Assembly: GCF_002234675.1 (NCBI RefSeq)
Contig: NC_019872.2
Location: 13,079,950 to 13,143,949 of the forward strand
From: Oryzias latipes
Taxonomy: Eukaryota > Chordata > Actinopteri > Beloniformes > Adrianichthyidae
DNA: 64,000 bases
Direction of reading: 5' to 3'
Shown here: positions 26,501 to 37,249 of the stretch, piece by piece
Numbering within the stretch: position 1 is the first letter of the stretch
Layout: every line of letters begins with the position of its first letter
The notes under the pieces: generated by a model
What the model was told of the DNA's origin: nothing
What the model saw: only the letters and a program-made list of their open reading frames with translations
The model's database searches: none
Translations under genes and position numbers: made by a program

Positions 26501-29500
26501 TCCAAAGGCCTTGTTGTGGTGGGAGGGCCCTGGGGGACAGAAGAAAAGTGGAGAAGAAAGCTCCAATATTTTGGTTCTCAGTTTTGGCACGGCCAGGAAT
26601 GACAGAGCATACACCTGCTATGCTCAACACCCACTACTGGCTCAGCATAAAACCTGCCTTGTGACTCTAGGTCAGTGTTAGACAGAGTACTCACACTGCA
26701 GAATCACACTGTAGAATAGAAGTGCTGTACACTTGAAACAGATGGAAAACATCTACATTGCCACCTAGTGGTGAAATATATATTTTTTCTTTTTACTTTT
26801 TGTGTTTGATCAAACGGTTAAGTCAGAACTTTAAAAAAAAAACTGATGACTAAAGAGGAGGCTTGGAAGGCTGTGGAAGTTAACAATGGTTTAGGAAAAA
26901 AAGGAACGAAAACATTCAGTCAATTAAATGACATAATCTAATTGCAAACATGTCATGCTCAAAAATATTTCAGATAAAACTATACAACACTTCTAGAACG
27001 ATTAAACTGGAGTTTGATTACATACAAAAACTAAATCCGAAGTAGAAATTAACAATGACGTTTGATATTTTTACATAACAGGGAGTAAAAATGAAGCATA
27101 TAACCTTGACTTGAGTCATTTTCAAATCTAAATGTAAGAAAAACCTGTATTTATTTCTGGTTGCTCTATGTATTTAACATCCCTCTGCTTTAAACAGTCT
27201 CGGTAAGTAAGCCCATCCTCACATTGAGAGACGTTCCAGTCGAGGGATCCACAATACGGATGAGATGCAGCGTAAAAAATGGGACTGAACCGATCCAGTA
27301 CATGTGGCAGCGTCAAACCCTCAATGGAAACTTCTCCACCTTCTCAGAGGGGAACCAGAGCTTCATCTTAATGACGTATATCAACAGGAACCACACAGGG
27401 TGGTACCGCTGTGTGGTCAGCAACGCCGTCAACACCGAGAGCTCTGACCCCTTCTGGTTGGACATCAGTTGTATGTATTTATTGAGCACACCGAAGATTT
27501 TTATTTTTAGTCATTTACTTTGTTGGTTACAGAAATTCCTGACATGGTTTGGGTCTAAATCATCCAAAGAAAGATGAATCACTTTTTTCACAGCAGCTTT
27601 GTTAGTTCCTTCTCTGAGGCAGAGAATAAAAAATGATGCAAAATGATGCTGAGTGTAGTCAGCAAACATGAAGATTGTACAACTCTCCCTGGTCTGAGAG
27701 TACTCTGTCACAGGAACCTGCATATCTGGATGGAAACTGAGAAGATATTATTCAGAGCTAAATGCCTCAATGACAAAAAGAGGATTTTGAGTAAGAAAAA
27801 CAATAAAAGCTCTCCTGAAAGGATACAGGAGATTAAATTGTATCAGAAATGGTCTTACTAACCAATGAAGTTGACCTCCAATACATACGGATTTAGTAAG
27901 CATTCATGAGCCCATCTAGTAAATGACAGCATGAACTACAGTTTGTTGTCCAGAAGCACATCCAAATGCTGCACTGAAGAGAGATGTGGAGTTCATTTAG
28001 TCACTGGGAATTAAGTTTATTCTTTAAAATATAGGGGTGTAACGATTAATCAGTTTAATTGATCCATTTATGTTCCTTGAATCCAACCAGATCAATCTTT
28101 CTGATGCAAGTTGTTTAATCAAATCGATCTATTCCATTTTAAAATTGCTTCAAAATGAAATAAATCAATTATATCGACATTAGAAAATACCATTTGGATT
28201 GAAGCAGTTTATTTTACTATAACATAAAAAGGATTAAGCACATCCCAGCAGACAACACAAACGGGATGTATTCCTGATCGATTGTAAGTCAGTGAATCGG
28301 ATCAAATATGGTCGTTTGAAAATGAACCAGTACTCACTATGAATTGAATTGTATCGGCAACCACAAATTATGATGTGAATCAGATCGCTGTTAAAATGAA
28401 TCGTTACATTAATTCCTACTAAAATAGGAAAAGAAAGGAACACTGTGATTTTCTAAAAAAAAAAAGTCATGTAGGGACCTTTTGTCCAAAATCTCACCAG
28501 TCCAAGAAGCTACAAAACATTTGTAGCTTCTACAAAAATAGTAAAAGGTCTGTTTGTGTACAACAATTCACAAACACAACAATATTTTTCAGAATTTACC
28601 CTATTTTAAAGAAAAGTTCTTCTTATTAAATAAGATTCGATAAGAAATTTGCTAAAGACTTGATAAAATATGTGGTTGATAGGTTGATAAACAATGTTTT
28701 TTGTTTCCCTAGAAAAAATTTAAGAAAACAAATTTCTAATTTTCATTTTTATCTTCCTGGTGTCTCTTTTGTTTCTTCTCAGTTGGTCCAGACAATCCTC
28801 AGATAAACATCTCTCCAAACCCCATGATGGACCGGATTTACACCACTGTGGAGCTAGAGAATGAATATGTCACTCTGGAGACACAGGCTGTTTCTTTGTT
28901 GTGTCAGGCCCAGTCCAATCCACCCGGTCAATACATTTGGTTTTTCAACAACTCCCAGATCCACAACAGCTCACAGCTCACCATCCCCAAGATTCTCAGA
29001 AATCACACTGGCAACTACACCTGCTCTGCTCAAAACATCCACCTAAACACCAGCTCCAGCAGAACCATCAACCTGACTGTGTACTGTGAGTGTGACCTCC
29101 AATCGTGTTAACTGTTTTTGTGTCCCTCATGTTTTAATAGTTTTTTCAAGCGTTTTCTGCGAGGAAATGGAAGGCAAATTTCATTACTGTTATACACTTA
29201 ATTCCATTTTTTATGTTTGTTTCCATATCAGACATAATGTCAAAGATACATATCTTATGTTTTTTTGTTCTCACTGTGAAAAACTAAACAAGATTTAAGG
29301 CAAAATAAGTGAGGATATAAGATTATTGTCTTACAGCCAGTTTAGTGAAAGCTCAAACGTGCTAACTTTTGCTGTTTTGTAAAAATATTTGTTTTTCACA
29401 ATGACAGCTGCTTTAGTAGTCTGACCAATTACAGAAAAAGGTAACAGTTTTTGTAGCATCATTTCTACTTTATAAGGAAAAACTATTGTAGAATGAATGA

Positions 29501-32500
29501 AACCAACTTACAGAAAATATAGAATATCTTTAAATTATGGTAAGTGATGTTTGTATGTGTGAAACATAAAGAAAAATGCAAAGCCTTTTGCTTGGTTTTT
29601 CTGTCATGATGTTAAATATTACATGGATACCAGTGGGCAGGGGGGGAAAAAATTAATGCACTTTTTTAACTTCTTCCAGTGATGAAACCGCAAATGGATT
29701 GATTTGAGTCTATTTTAAGTTTGGAGTAATGAATGACTCTATTTCTTGATATTTTTTGCTAGCAGTGGAAAAATAAGGGCTAAACATATTAACCAGAACT
29801 AAAAAATGCTTAAAAAATGGCTTTTACTGTATGTATGTAAACTATATTTATGCCTACTCTCAACCATCATGGCCTTTTTGTTTTGCGTTGTCCCTGCAGA
29901 CCCTCCTGCAGGCTCCCCCTCTTGCTCCATGGAGCCAGCTCGAAATCACTCCTCTCTCAGACTGATCTGTTCCTGGTCCGGTGGATTCCCTTCTCCTGTT
30001 CTACACTGGAGAGGAGATCTTGTACAAAATCTGTCTGATGCAAGACAGCAAACAAATCTACTCAGCACTTCAGCCATCCTGCTGCCCTCTGGAGGAAAGA
30101 CTCTTAACACAAGCTTGTCTACCTGTGTGGGCTCACATCCTGCCCTGAAACAGCTGACAGAGTGCAGCACACGCACATGTGAGTGGAAAAGTCACACAAC
30201 AAAACATAGAGATATTGGATTGTTTACCTTTCCTTCTCTTCCAGTTATTCCTTCTGCAGAGCTGCAGTGTTTTGCCCAAGTCACTGACAACAAAAAGGAT
30301 CTGATGCTGTCCTGCTCCTGGGATGGAGGAGCTCCAAAAGCCTTCATATGGTGGGAGGGCCCCGGTGGACAAAATAAAGGAGGAGAAGAAAGCTCAAATG
30401 TCATGCTTATACGCTATGATACTGCCCACTTTGAAAAACCCTACACCTGCTTTGCTCAGCACCCACTTCTGCTCCAACCCAAGACCTGCAGACTGACTCT
30501 GGGTCAGTACCTATTCTCACATGCAGTACGACAAACAAAACAGACTAGGTTTGCGAATTAGACCTGCATGAGTGCAGAAGTCTGCAGTTCATGTAAGATT
30601 AGGAAAGAATAAGTTTTTTTCTGTAGATTAGACAAAATCGTGTGTATAAATTATACATGTAGCATTCTCATAAAGGTCTGGATACATCACAGGAAATTTT
30701 AGTGCGTCATCTGCAGCACAGCTTCAAATCAAGGCTTGGTGTGTTCCGTTTCTTTCCCTTTGACCTAAAACCAGCAGGTTATCTAAAAGGTCCAGATGCC
30801 ATCAGTAGTTTTCAAAATAAGGCTGGTTTTCCCAGTTTCCTTGTAGAAAGATTACAGTTTATTTAACTCTCTCTACACAGATGCATGTAAAAAAGGAATG
30901 CATTTATGTTGCAGCAGTGCAACAAAACTGATTTACTTGTTTGCCTTCAGTGGAGCACCTTATGGTGTTGCTACTGAAGCAGATACTGTCACACATGTAT
31001 TAACCAGAATAAGTCAGAAATGGGTTTCCTCGCCTGCAGGGTCACAGATTAATGGATTACACACATTGTAAGGTCTTACCAGTACTTTGAAGTTTTTATC
31101 TGTAGTTGAGCTGCCTGTTTAGCGCATTGTGATCAAGCATACTAGCAAATTCTGAATTCTCATGCAGTAAAAGAACAGCCAGAGGTTTTCTCAAATAAAA
31201 GTCATGTGTTTGGGACTTTTAAACATGTTATTGGTGTATTTTCTGATGAAAGAGGACATATATTAAGAAAATTAAGCTCAAAATCGCATGTCTGAGTATT
31301 TCTTTATCCAAATAGTTGGGAATCAGGAGCAGATGAAAACATGCAGTCTGAAAAAGAACATATTTGTGACAAAGAGAAAATACAATAGGCGGGACACAAG
31401 CCCCCTGCTCTGAACTTTAAGGAATAGTGAGAGGAATGGGAGGCTGGGTTGCTCTGTGCCAACGGTCCAACAAATCAGAAGTAATGAACTACTGCCGCCC
31501 TGTGGAAAGTATGTCATAGAAAACAACTCAAGTTTACAGATTTTGGCTAAAAATGGCATAATTATAATGGCATAATTAATAAAAGACCACTAGGAACATT
31601 TTTACAATAGATTAAAATATGATTGGAGTGGGTCTTTAAGTTTCAAAAAACACATTCTTATGAAATTTTAAGACTCTGATTGCCAACCTCTGATAAACCA
31701 GGAATAAAAATTGACCATAAAGTAATATCTGCTATAATTGAAAACAACAACTTTCTTACATGTGTGAATCTTTTCCAAAAACAGTCCCTGTAAGTAAACC
31801 CAACCTCCTGGTTACCTGGTTAGATGCTCCAGAGGAAGGATCCACAATGTCGATGCGCTGCAATGTGGCCACTGGAGCTGGACCCATCCAATACATGTGG
31901 CAGCGTGACACCCCCACAGGAGACTTCACATCCTTCGCAGAAGGAAACAGCATCATCATCAACAAAGTCAACCGCAGCTTCACAGGCTGGTACCGCTGTG
32001 TGGCCAGCAACTCCATCAGCAGTGAGAGCTCTGACCCTTTGAGGGTGGACATCATCTGTAAGGTTCAACTCACACATTTTCAGCAGAAAACTGTGTTGAA
32101 ATGAAAAAGTTTGTGAATTTGAGTGTTTATAGATAAATTCAGCTTATGCTTACCCAGGATTAATAATCGGTTTGCAGTTCATCTTATTTTACCTATGTTA
32201 GTTTCTTATTACACTCTCGTCAGCAGAGGGTTTGGGTCAGGAAAGTGTTCAAGAACGATTTAAATGGACATTCTTGACAGCGCATTTAGCTCAAAGTGTT
32301 CACACTGGACAAGCATGGATGGACAACTTCTTTTTTTTCTGTTTCTTCTGCTTACCAGCACATTTCTGCCACCTGCAGTTGGAAGAGGTTTGGTAAAAAT
32401 GATCAAAGCCGTGTAAATCTTGTGAATCTCGCTCCAGGCTTTTCCTTTCACAGTTCTATTCTGATACAGTATTTTGAAAGTCTAGGTGTCATATAATTCT

Positions 32501-35500
32501 GGCCAGGCACAAACTGCAATAATTAATTTCTCCTCTGTCAACAATTTTTAAATAGTTGGCACTTCCATGAATTAAAAAGGAAGCCATCCATGTGTCACTA
32601 CCTAATCTGAGTCCCCGATCAGTCAAAGTTCAACCTGGTTTAACTTTCAACACGCATTCAAGGACGCTTGTTTTGTACATAGAGCCCGAAAACGATTGTA
32701 GAAACTTGAATAGCTACACGTGAATGCGAGAGTTTTGAACACAGAAGCCCAAAACACACATTTATGTACGTTTACTTAGACTTTTCTTCAGATGTGGCTG
32801 CTTGAGGGCACCTTGCCAAGGCTGGTGTGAATGTAATTTGATGTTTTGATATTAAAAAACTTTTTTTTTTTTTTTTACTTTTGAGGAGCCATAAACTACA
32901 GATACCTTGAAGGTGGAGAACCACAGGCATTTTGATGAACTCCTGTTTTTTAGTGATTTTCTTAATTCCACCTGGGTATGAATAGACTATTTTTGGATGA
33001 AACTGAAATGAAAACTAAAAAAAGACAATACCAAAATCTCACAGATATAGTACATGACACAAATTTAATTATAACAATCTGGAGTGTTTTTGGCAAGCAC
33101 ACATCTCACTCATTTCCTAAGTGTTTGCTCTAACTTTCTCTTCAGTTGGTCCAGATGATCCTCAGATTGATGTCACTCCAAAAACTGTTTTGGAGCGAGG
33201 ATACACGGCTCTGGAAAAAGAAGCTGTTTCGCTGGTGTGTCAGGCTCAGTCTAATCCAGCAAGTCAGTACATCTGGTTCTACAACAACTCCCAGATTACC
33301 ACTGGGCCACAGCTCACCATCACCAAAATTCTGCGTGTGAACGCTGGCGACTACACCTGCTTAGCCCAGAACACTTTCCTCAAAACTCGCTCTAAAAGAG
33401 CCATCAGTCTGACTGTGTACTGTAAGTGTGACCATGACCACCAGTCATCTTGATCCGTCTAGTTTGAACCATTTTTTGGGGTAAATCAATGTACTCCAAA
33501 AAGGTATCAATTACACTTTTTGCAGACCCTCCTGATGGATCCCCCATTTGCTCCGTGGAACCAGCTTTAAATTACACCTCACTAAAACTGATCTGTTCCT
33601 GGCCTGGTGGATTTCCCTCACCTGCTCTCCAGTGGAAAGGAGATCTTGTAGATCAGCTAAATTCACAGGACAGCTCTACCATTCTGCTGCCCCCTGGAGG
33701 CCTGATTCCCAACAACAGCTTGTTTAGCTGTGTGGGCTCACATCCTGCCCTGAAACAGCAGACAGAGTGCAGCACACGCACTCGTGAGTTTTAAAACCTT
33801 ACAGTCGAAAATATTAAAGAGTGATGGAAAGAACAGAAATAATCAACCATTTACTGCTCCCCCTCCAGTTCTTCCTCCTGCAGAGCCGCTGTGTTTTGCC
33901 TACGTGACCAACAGCCAACAGCAACTGATGTTATCCTGCTCGTGGGATGGAGGGGCACCAAAGGCTTTTGTGTGGTGGGAGGGCCCTGGGGGCCAAAGCA
34001 AAGGTGGTCAAGAAAACTCCAACATCCTGGTCCTTCGTTACGGTACTGCTCGCAGTGGGGAACCCTACATCTGCTATGCTCAGCACCCACTTCTAATCCA
34101 ACCCAAGACCTGCAGACTGACTCTGGGTCAGCACTCATTCTCACAACACAAAAGCACACGTGTGATTGGTCAATCAAACTAATGAATGTATTTTTATGAG
34201 TAGAGGCCCCCGTGTTGTTGACCCAACGCAGAGTCATCTCTGTCTACGAAGGAACTGATGTGCAGCTAACCTGTAATCTGAGAGCTAACTATCTTCCTGT
34301 CAACGAAATCACCTGGTTCAACAATCGAGGTGCTGATATCCGTGACACGTCAAAGTACATGCTGCTGCGAACATCTGCATGGGCCAATCTGACCGTGAGA
34401 GACACAGACGAAACTCAAGACAGTGGAGAGTACAGGTGCTCCACTTCAAATGCTGTTGGAGGAGCAGAAATCAACGTCACTCTGGTGGTTAAAAGTAAGG
34501 CGCTTTGTTATATACCCTTTATCTAAACATATCATTCAACAAACTGATCTTTATTTGCCACCACATGGTTTTCTAAAGGTTGAAAATGACTGATGAAGTG
34601 GGACAGGCATATTGACAGGAGTTTACTTATTCTACCATAATAATGTTCCCAACAATGCTCTTCTTTTTAACTTTAATATTGAACAACAGAAAGACTGTTA
34701 AAACAAACAAACTATGCAATCAGGTAAACGTAATCCTACAGCTTTGAATGTCGTGCATGTTGGTGTCGTTCACCTTAAAAAACAATGAAGGAAAACATTT
34801 CTACAAGTGAAGAAATAAATCAAATCAGGCACGAGAACTAGCAACAAAGAAAATGTCAACAGTCTTGATGTAAACATGACTTAGGAAAGCAAACACAAAA
34901 CCTGAACCGCATGTAATATAACTAGAATTCTGTGTATGTACTACCTACAAATGGTTTGGGCTACCCACCATTATTTTTGCAATTGTATCTGTGCTGCACT
35001 CCACTCCTTATAGTTAGGGTTAATTCAAAATACTCTTTACTCATGGAAAAATGATTTAAACGCAATGCATTGTGGTTTATATTCATAAATATTGATGATA
35101 TATATGATATTGGTGATTAGTGTGGCAATTTGGACCCAACCTGGATGTAATGCTTCGTGGCAGGAGGCTAAAGCCATATGCGCTATGCTAACACAAAAGC
35201 ACCATGCCGTGGGCGGCCGTGGTGCAGCGGTAGGGTGGCCGACCCATGATCGTAATATGGCAGGTTCAATTCCCGCTTTGCACGCCCATGAGTCGAAGTG
35301 TCCTTGGGCAAGACACTGAATCCCACCTTGCCTCTGGTGGTAGGCAGGCGCCTGTGTTTGCCAGCTGAGCTGCCACCAGTGAGTGAATGTGTGTGTGACT
35401 GGGTGAATGGGTCTGTGACTGTAAAGCGCTTTGTCCTTGTAGGAAGAGAGGCGCTAAATAAGTATTTGCCATTTACCATGCATTGATTTTACTTCATTAT

Positions 35501-37249
35501 GTTTTTAATCTTTAATGTTTAATTTTTGTGTTTGGAAGTTTGGAAGAACGCTCCATTGTTGTGTCTTTTTCACCTCTATATCAGAATATCCCATGCCACC
35601 CAACGCCACCCTCATCAGGGTGATGTACAACAGTCGACAACGGCAGCAAGTTGAGGCAGAGTGGCAGGTTGAGAGTGGGGATAATGGAGGCTGGACAGGA
35701 TTTTTCCTCGAGTACCGCAAGGTGTCAGAGCGACCTGGAAAACGGGGAGGCAGCAATAGCTCACAACAGCAGGTGCAAGAGAGTGCTGCTTCCCAAGACT
35801 GGTACAGAATCATCATTCAGGATCCAGAGACCAGGAGTCATACGGTTTATGGTTTGATACCCACTGTTACCTACCAATTCCGCATCACAGCCGTTAACTA
35901 CCACACTTTTGGACATCCTTCTGCAGTAAAGATTCCAGGTACAAAACGGGCATTAGAGTGCATTAATGTGTTAAACTTTTTAACCCCAAAAATTAGAATT
36001 TTTAAAAACCAATTGATGAGTAATGTTTGCTACAAAATTGTGTTTCACAATTTCACAGAGACCACTTCTTGTGAAAACCATATTTCTGAACTGTCTGGGT
36101 TAAATAATTCAAGTAAGATAAATTAAAATGTAAATTATGGGTTGGAACTTAAAATGAATTCTGGAACTCAGTAGTCATTGGAAGTTCCCAGGGTGGTGAT
36201 ATCTCTCAGGCAATTTGGCCAACATACAGAGATTTCAAAGGTTTTTAAAGTGTATAAGGTACAACGGTAATGTGTTGCAGGGGAGCAAAAGCATGATGTG
36301 TATCCCACTGTGATTGGAGCAGCAGTGGGGGGGATGATTTTTGCAGCCATTCTGATGTCTCTCCTGCTTGTGTACATTGTCCGAAACCGCAACAACAACC
36401 CCCGTGAGTCCCAGTAACTTTTACTCCCCACTATAAAAAATCTTCTGAAACATGAGCTGGGCCAACACCCTGTGTCTCTTTCCTCAGGACTGCATGACAT
36501 GCTGTTTGGCTCGTGAGTATTAAATAACCAATCTGCATTTCCGTCTAATGCTGCGTTCACACCGCCCTAAGCAACGCGCCATGAAAAGTCGATGTTAATG
36601 CATGTTTCGGACTTCCGCGTTCAAAACTCTCATCTTTAACCCAGCTACGCAGGTTTTTACGACCGTTTTTGAGCCTCAGTTATAAACATGAGGCCATTGA
36701 ACACACATTGCCAATTAAACCAGAACGAACTTTGACCATTTAGAAGCTTGGATTTGGTTTTGAGGCATGGATTTGTTTTTTCTGGTAAACCCAGACACAG
36801 AAACAAGCCTGACAATATCTGTGTTTGTTTTTCAAATACAGATAAACCACGGCTACTTAATCCATATTTGCGTTTGCAAGGGCGCTAGCAATAAACAGAA
36901 TTGGTCCTGTTTAGTACCCAAATCATGAGATTTGCACTGCTTCGACATTTCGCACCAAGCCTCCTCCAACTGTAGGTGGCAGACATGTGATAGTAAACAA
37001 TAGAAAACGAGAAAGAAGAGGAAGCCCCTCCCTGCTTGTCAAGTGTGAACACCATGGGCTATACATGTGTTCAAGAACTTAGAGCAACTGCCCTGTGTGC
37101 ATGTGGCTTTGGTACACTGGTGCTCCCTACTTGCGAAATTGTTGAGACAATGGTCTTTTTGCGTTTCTAGGCAGCACAGCCGGTCAAGGGAGAACATCAA
37201 CTTCCCAGAGGATGAGGTGGTTGGTAGATCAGAGGGAGGAAAAGATTAA
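23571..37249 (+). CDS. vsig10l2: VSIG10L2-like multi-Ig/FN3 receptor, copy 1 (long form)
   Basis: Predicted type I membrane protein of about 1530 aa, presumably an adhesion or recognition receptor; ligand unknown. Exons: 23571-23646, 24066-24449, 24576-24845, 25266-25541, 26048-26326, 26413-26670, 27198-27470, 28783-29085, 29900-30178, 30245-30502, 31785-32057, 33146-33421, 33526-33783, 33869-34126, 34204-34494, 35585-35938, 36281-36403, 36488-36512, 37171-37249. Order: signal peptide (start MVTQLLRLALLSL), N-terminal V-like domain (VVLKC ... YIWSF ... LFTCQAF), three cassettes of four Ig domains, one membrane-proximal Ig, FN3, membrane span (VIGAAVGGMIFAAILMSLLL), short tail. Each extracellular exon is one domain in phase 1-1. 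The first in-frame ATG of the signal exon is used; an upstream ATG at 23563 runs into a stop. The name rests on architecture and on chek1 proximity. Other Ig-superfamily assignments are possible. Confidence 0.85.
24066..24449 (+). other. copy 1: N-terminal V-like Ig exon
   Basis: A 384-nt exon, the same length as its counterpart at 42541-42924. It holds the Ig pair CG ... TCQAF with YIWSF as the core tryptophan, and the strongly conserved stretch TQPGTEAIKAVVYNLG. It is the best conserved part between the two paralogues outside the gene-conversion tract, suggesting that the outermost domain is functionally constrained. Confidence 0.85.
24576..26670 (+). repeat. copy 1: Ig cassette 1 (exons B-C-D-E)
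   Basis: Four consecutive exons (270, 276, 279 and 258 nt), each one Ig domain. B has SKPILLMTG ... GWYRCVVSNAV. C has VSLVCQAQSNPPSQYLWFYN ... YTCFAQN. D has LICSWSGGFPSPALSW ... LFTCVGSHPALKQQTECS. E has LSCSWDGGIPKALLWWEGPG ... YTCYAQHPLL. D and E each carry two extra cysteines beyond the usual Ig pair. Confidence 0.85.
27198..30502 (+). repeat. copy 1: Ig cassette 2 (exons B-C-D-E)
   Basis: Second unit in the same order (273, 303, 279 and 258 nt). Exon C is 27 nt longer than in the other units, adding about nine residues before VSLLCQAQSNPP. The D-E intron (30179-30244) is only 66 bp and has no in-frame stop. This unit shares more residues with cassette 1 (for example NTSS after the C-domain, SKPIL at the start of B) than with cassette 3. 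Confidence 0.85.
28033..28414. mobile_element. TIR repeat in copy 1 intron
   Basis: Bounded by GGGTGTAACGATT and AATCGTTACA, this is an element of about 380 bp without coding capacity in the intron between B and C of cassette 2. Its right half matches 195-296. Confidence 0.55.
31245..31640 (+). mobile_element. family A TIR transposon in copy 1 intron
   Basis: It carries the blocks AGAAAATTAAGCTCAAAATC, GGAGCAGATGAAAACATGCA and ATTGGAGTGGGTCTTTAAG. It is internally deleted compared with 50164-50743 (the middle with TCCATTCTGATGCATC is missing). It lies in the intron between cassettes 2 and 3. Confidence 0.6.
31785..34126 (+). repeat. copy 1: Ig cassette 3 (exons B-C-D-E)
   Basis: Third unit (273, 276, 258 and 258 nt). 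Exon D is 21 nt shorter than in cassettes 1 and 2, exactly as in copy 2. B begins SKPNLL and C has ASQY and a basic TRSK end, features shared with the single cassette of copy 2. This is therefore the likely counterpart of the ancestral unit. Confidence 0.85.
32600..32760 (-). mobile_element. fragment of a 'TTCACACCGCCC' repeat, reverse
   Basis: CAAAGTTCAACCTGGTTTAA ... GAGAGTTTTGAACACAGAA is the reverse complement of parts of 36552-37055 and 62208-62720. Confidence 0.45.
33518..34555 (+). repeat. near-identical tract shared with 45917-46957
   Basis: About 1.04 kb covers exons D and E of cassette 3, the membrane-proximal Ig exon and the introns between them. It is nearly the same as 45917-46957, introns included. 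In the three exons only S/L (in FPSPALQ) and Q/H (in NSQQQ) differ at protein level. Similarity ends abruptly at both edges. Confidence 0.9.
35211..35478 (+). mobile_element. tRNA-derived SINE in copy 1 intron
   Basis: GGGCGGCCGTGGTGCAGCGG starts a tRNA-like head, with a B box around CAGGTTCAATTCCCG. The tail is GACTGTAAAGCGCTTTGTCC ... AAGTATTTGCCATTTACCA. It lies in the intron before the FN3 exon. Confidence 0.75.
35585..37249 (+). other. copy 1: FN3, membrane span and cytoplasmic tail exons
   Basis: FN3 exon 35585-35938 (PMPPNATLIRVMYNSRQRQQ ... VTYQFRITAVNYHTFG). Membrane exon 36281-36403 is followed by the basic stop-transfer sequence VRNRNNNP. A 25-nt micro-exon, 36488-36512, encodes HDMLFGS. 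The last exon encodes QHSRSRENINFPEDEVVG and stops at TAA 37247-37249. A tail-extending exon like that of copy 2 was not found here. Confidence 0.8.
36552..37055 (+). mobile_element. 'TTCACACCGCCC' repeat in copy 1 last intron
   Basis: It begins GCGTTCACACCGCCCTAAGC and carries CGTTCAAAACTC, TTTTTACGACCGTTTTTG and CAACTGTAGGTGG. The order is shared with 62208-62720. No coding capacity; likely a non-autonomous DNA transposon. Confidence 0.55.

Noticed and set aside
29806-30561. A 251-codon continuous frame that could be taken as a separate gene
   Set aside because: It is exons D and E of cassette 2 of copy 1, joined through a short intron without a stop; splice sites and homology place it in the larger gene.
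33851-34237. 128-codon minus-strand frame, repeated at 46250-46636
   Set aside because: It is conserved between copies only because the DNA is nearly identical there; it is antisense to exons E and F and has no domain.
34212-34526. Frame starting MLLTQRRVISVYEG as an independent protein
   Set aside because: It is the membrane-proximal Ig exon of copy 1; the ATG arises only by reading into the intron side, and the copy 2 partner at 46611 shows the same.
36281-36403. Apparent stop codon in the copy 1 membrane exon, suggesting a pseudogene
   Set aside because: The stop appears only in the wrong frame. With the phase set by the FN3 exon, the exon is open and encodes a normal membrane span.
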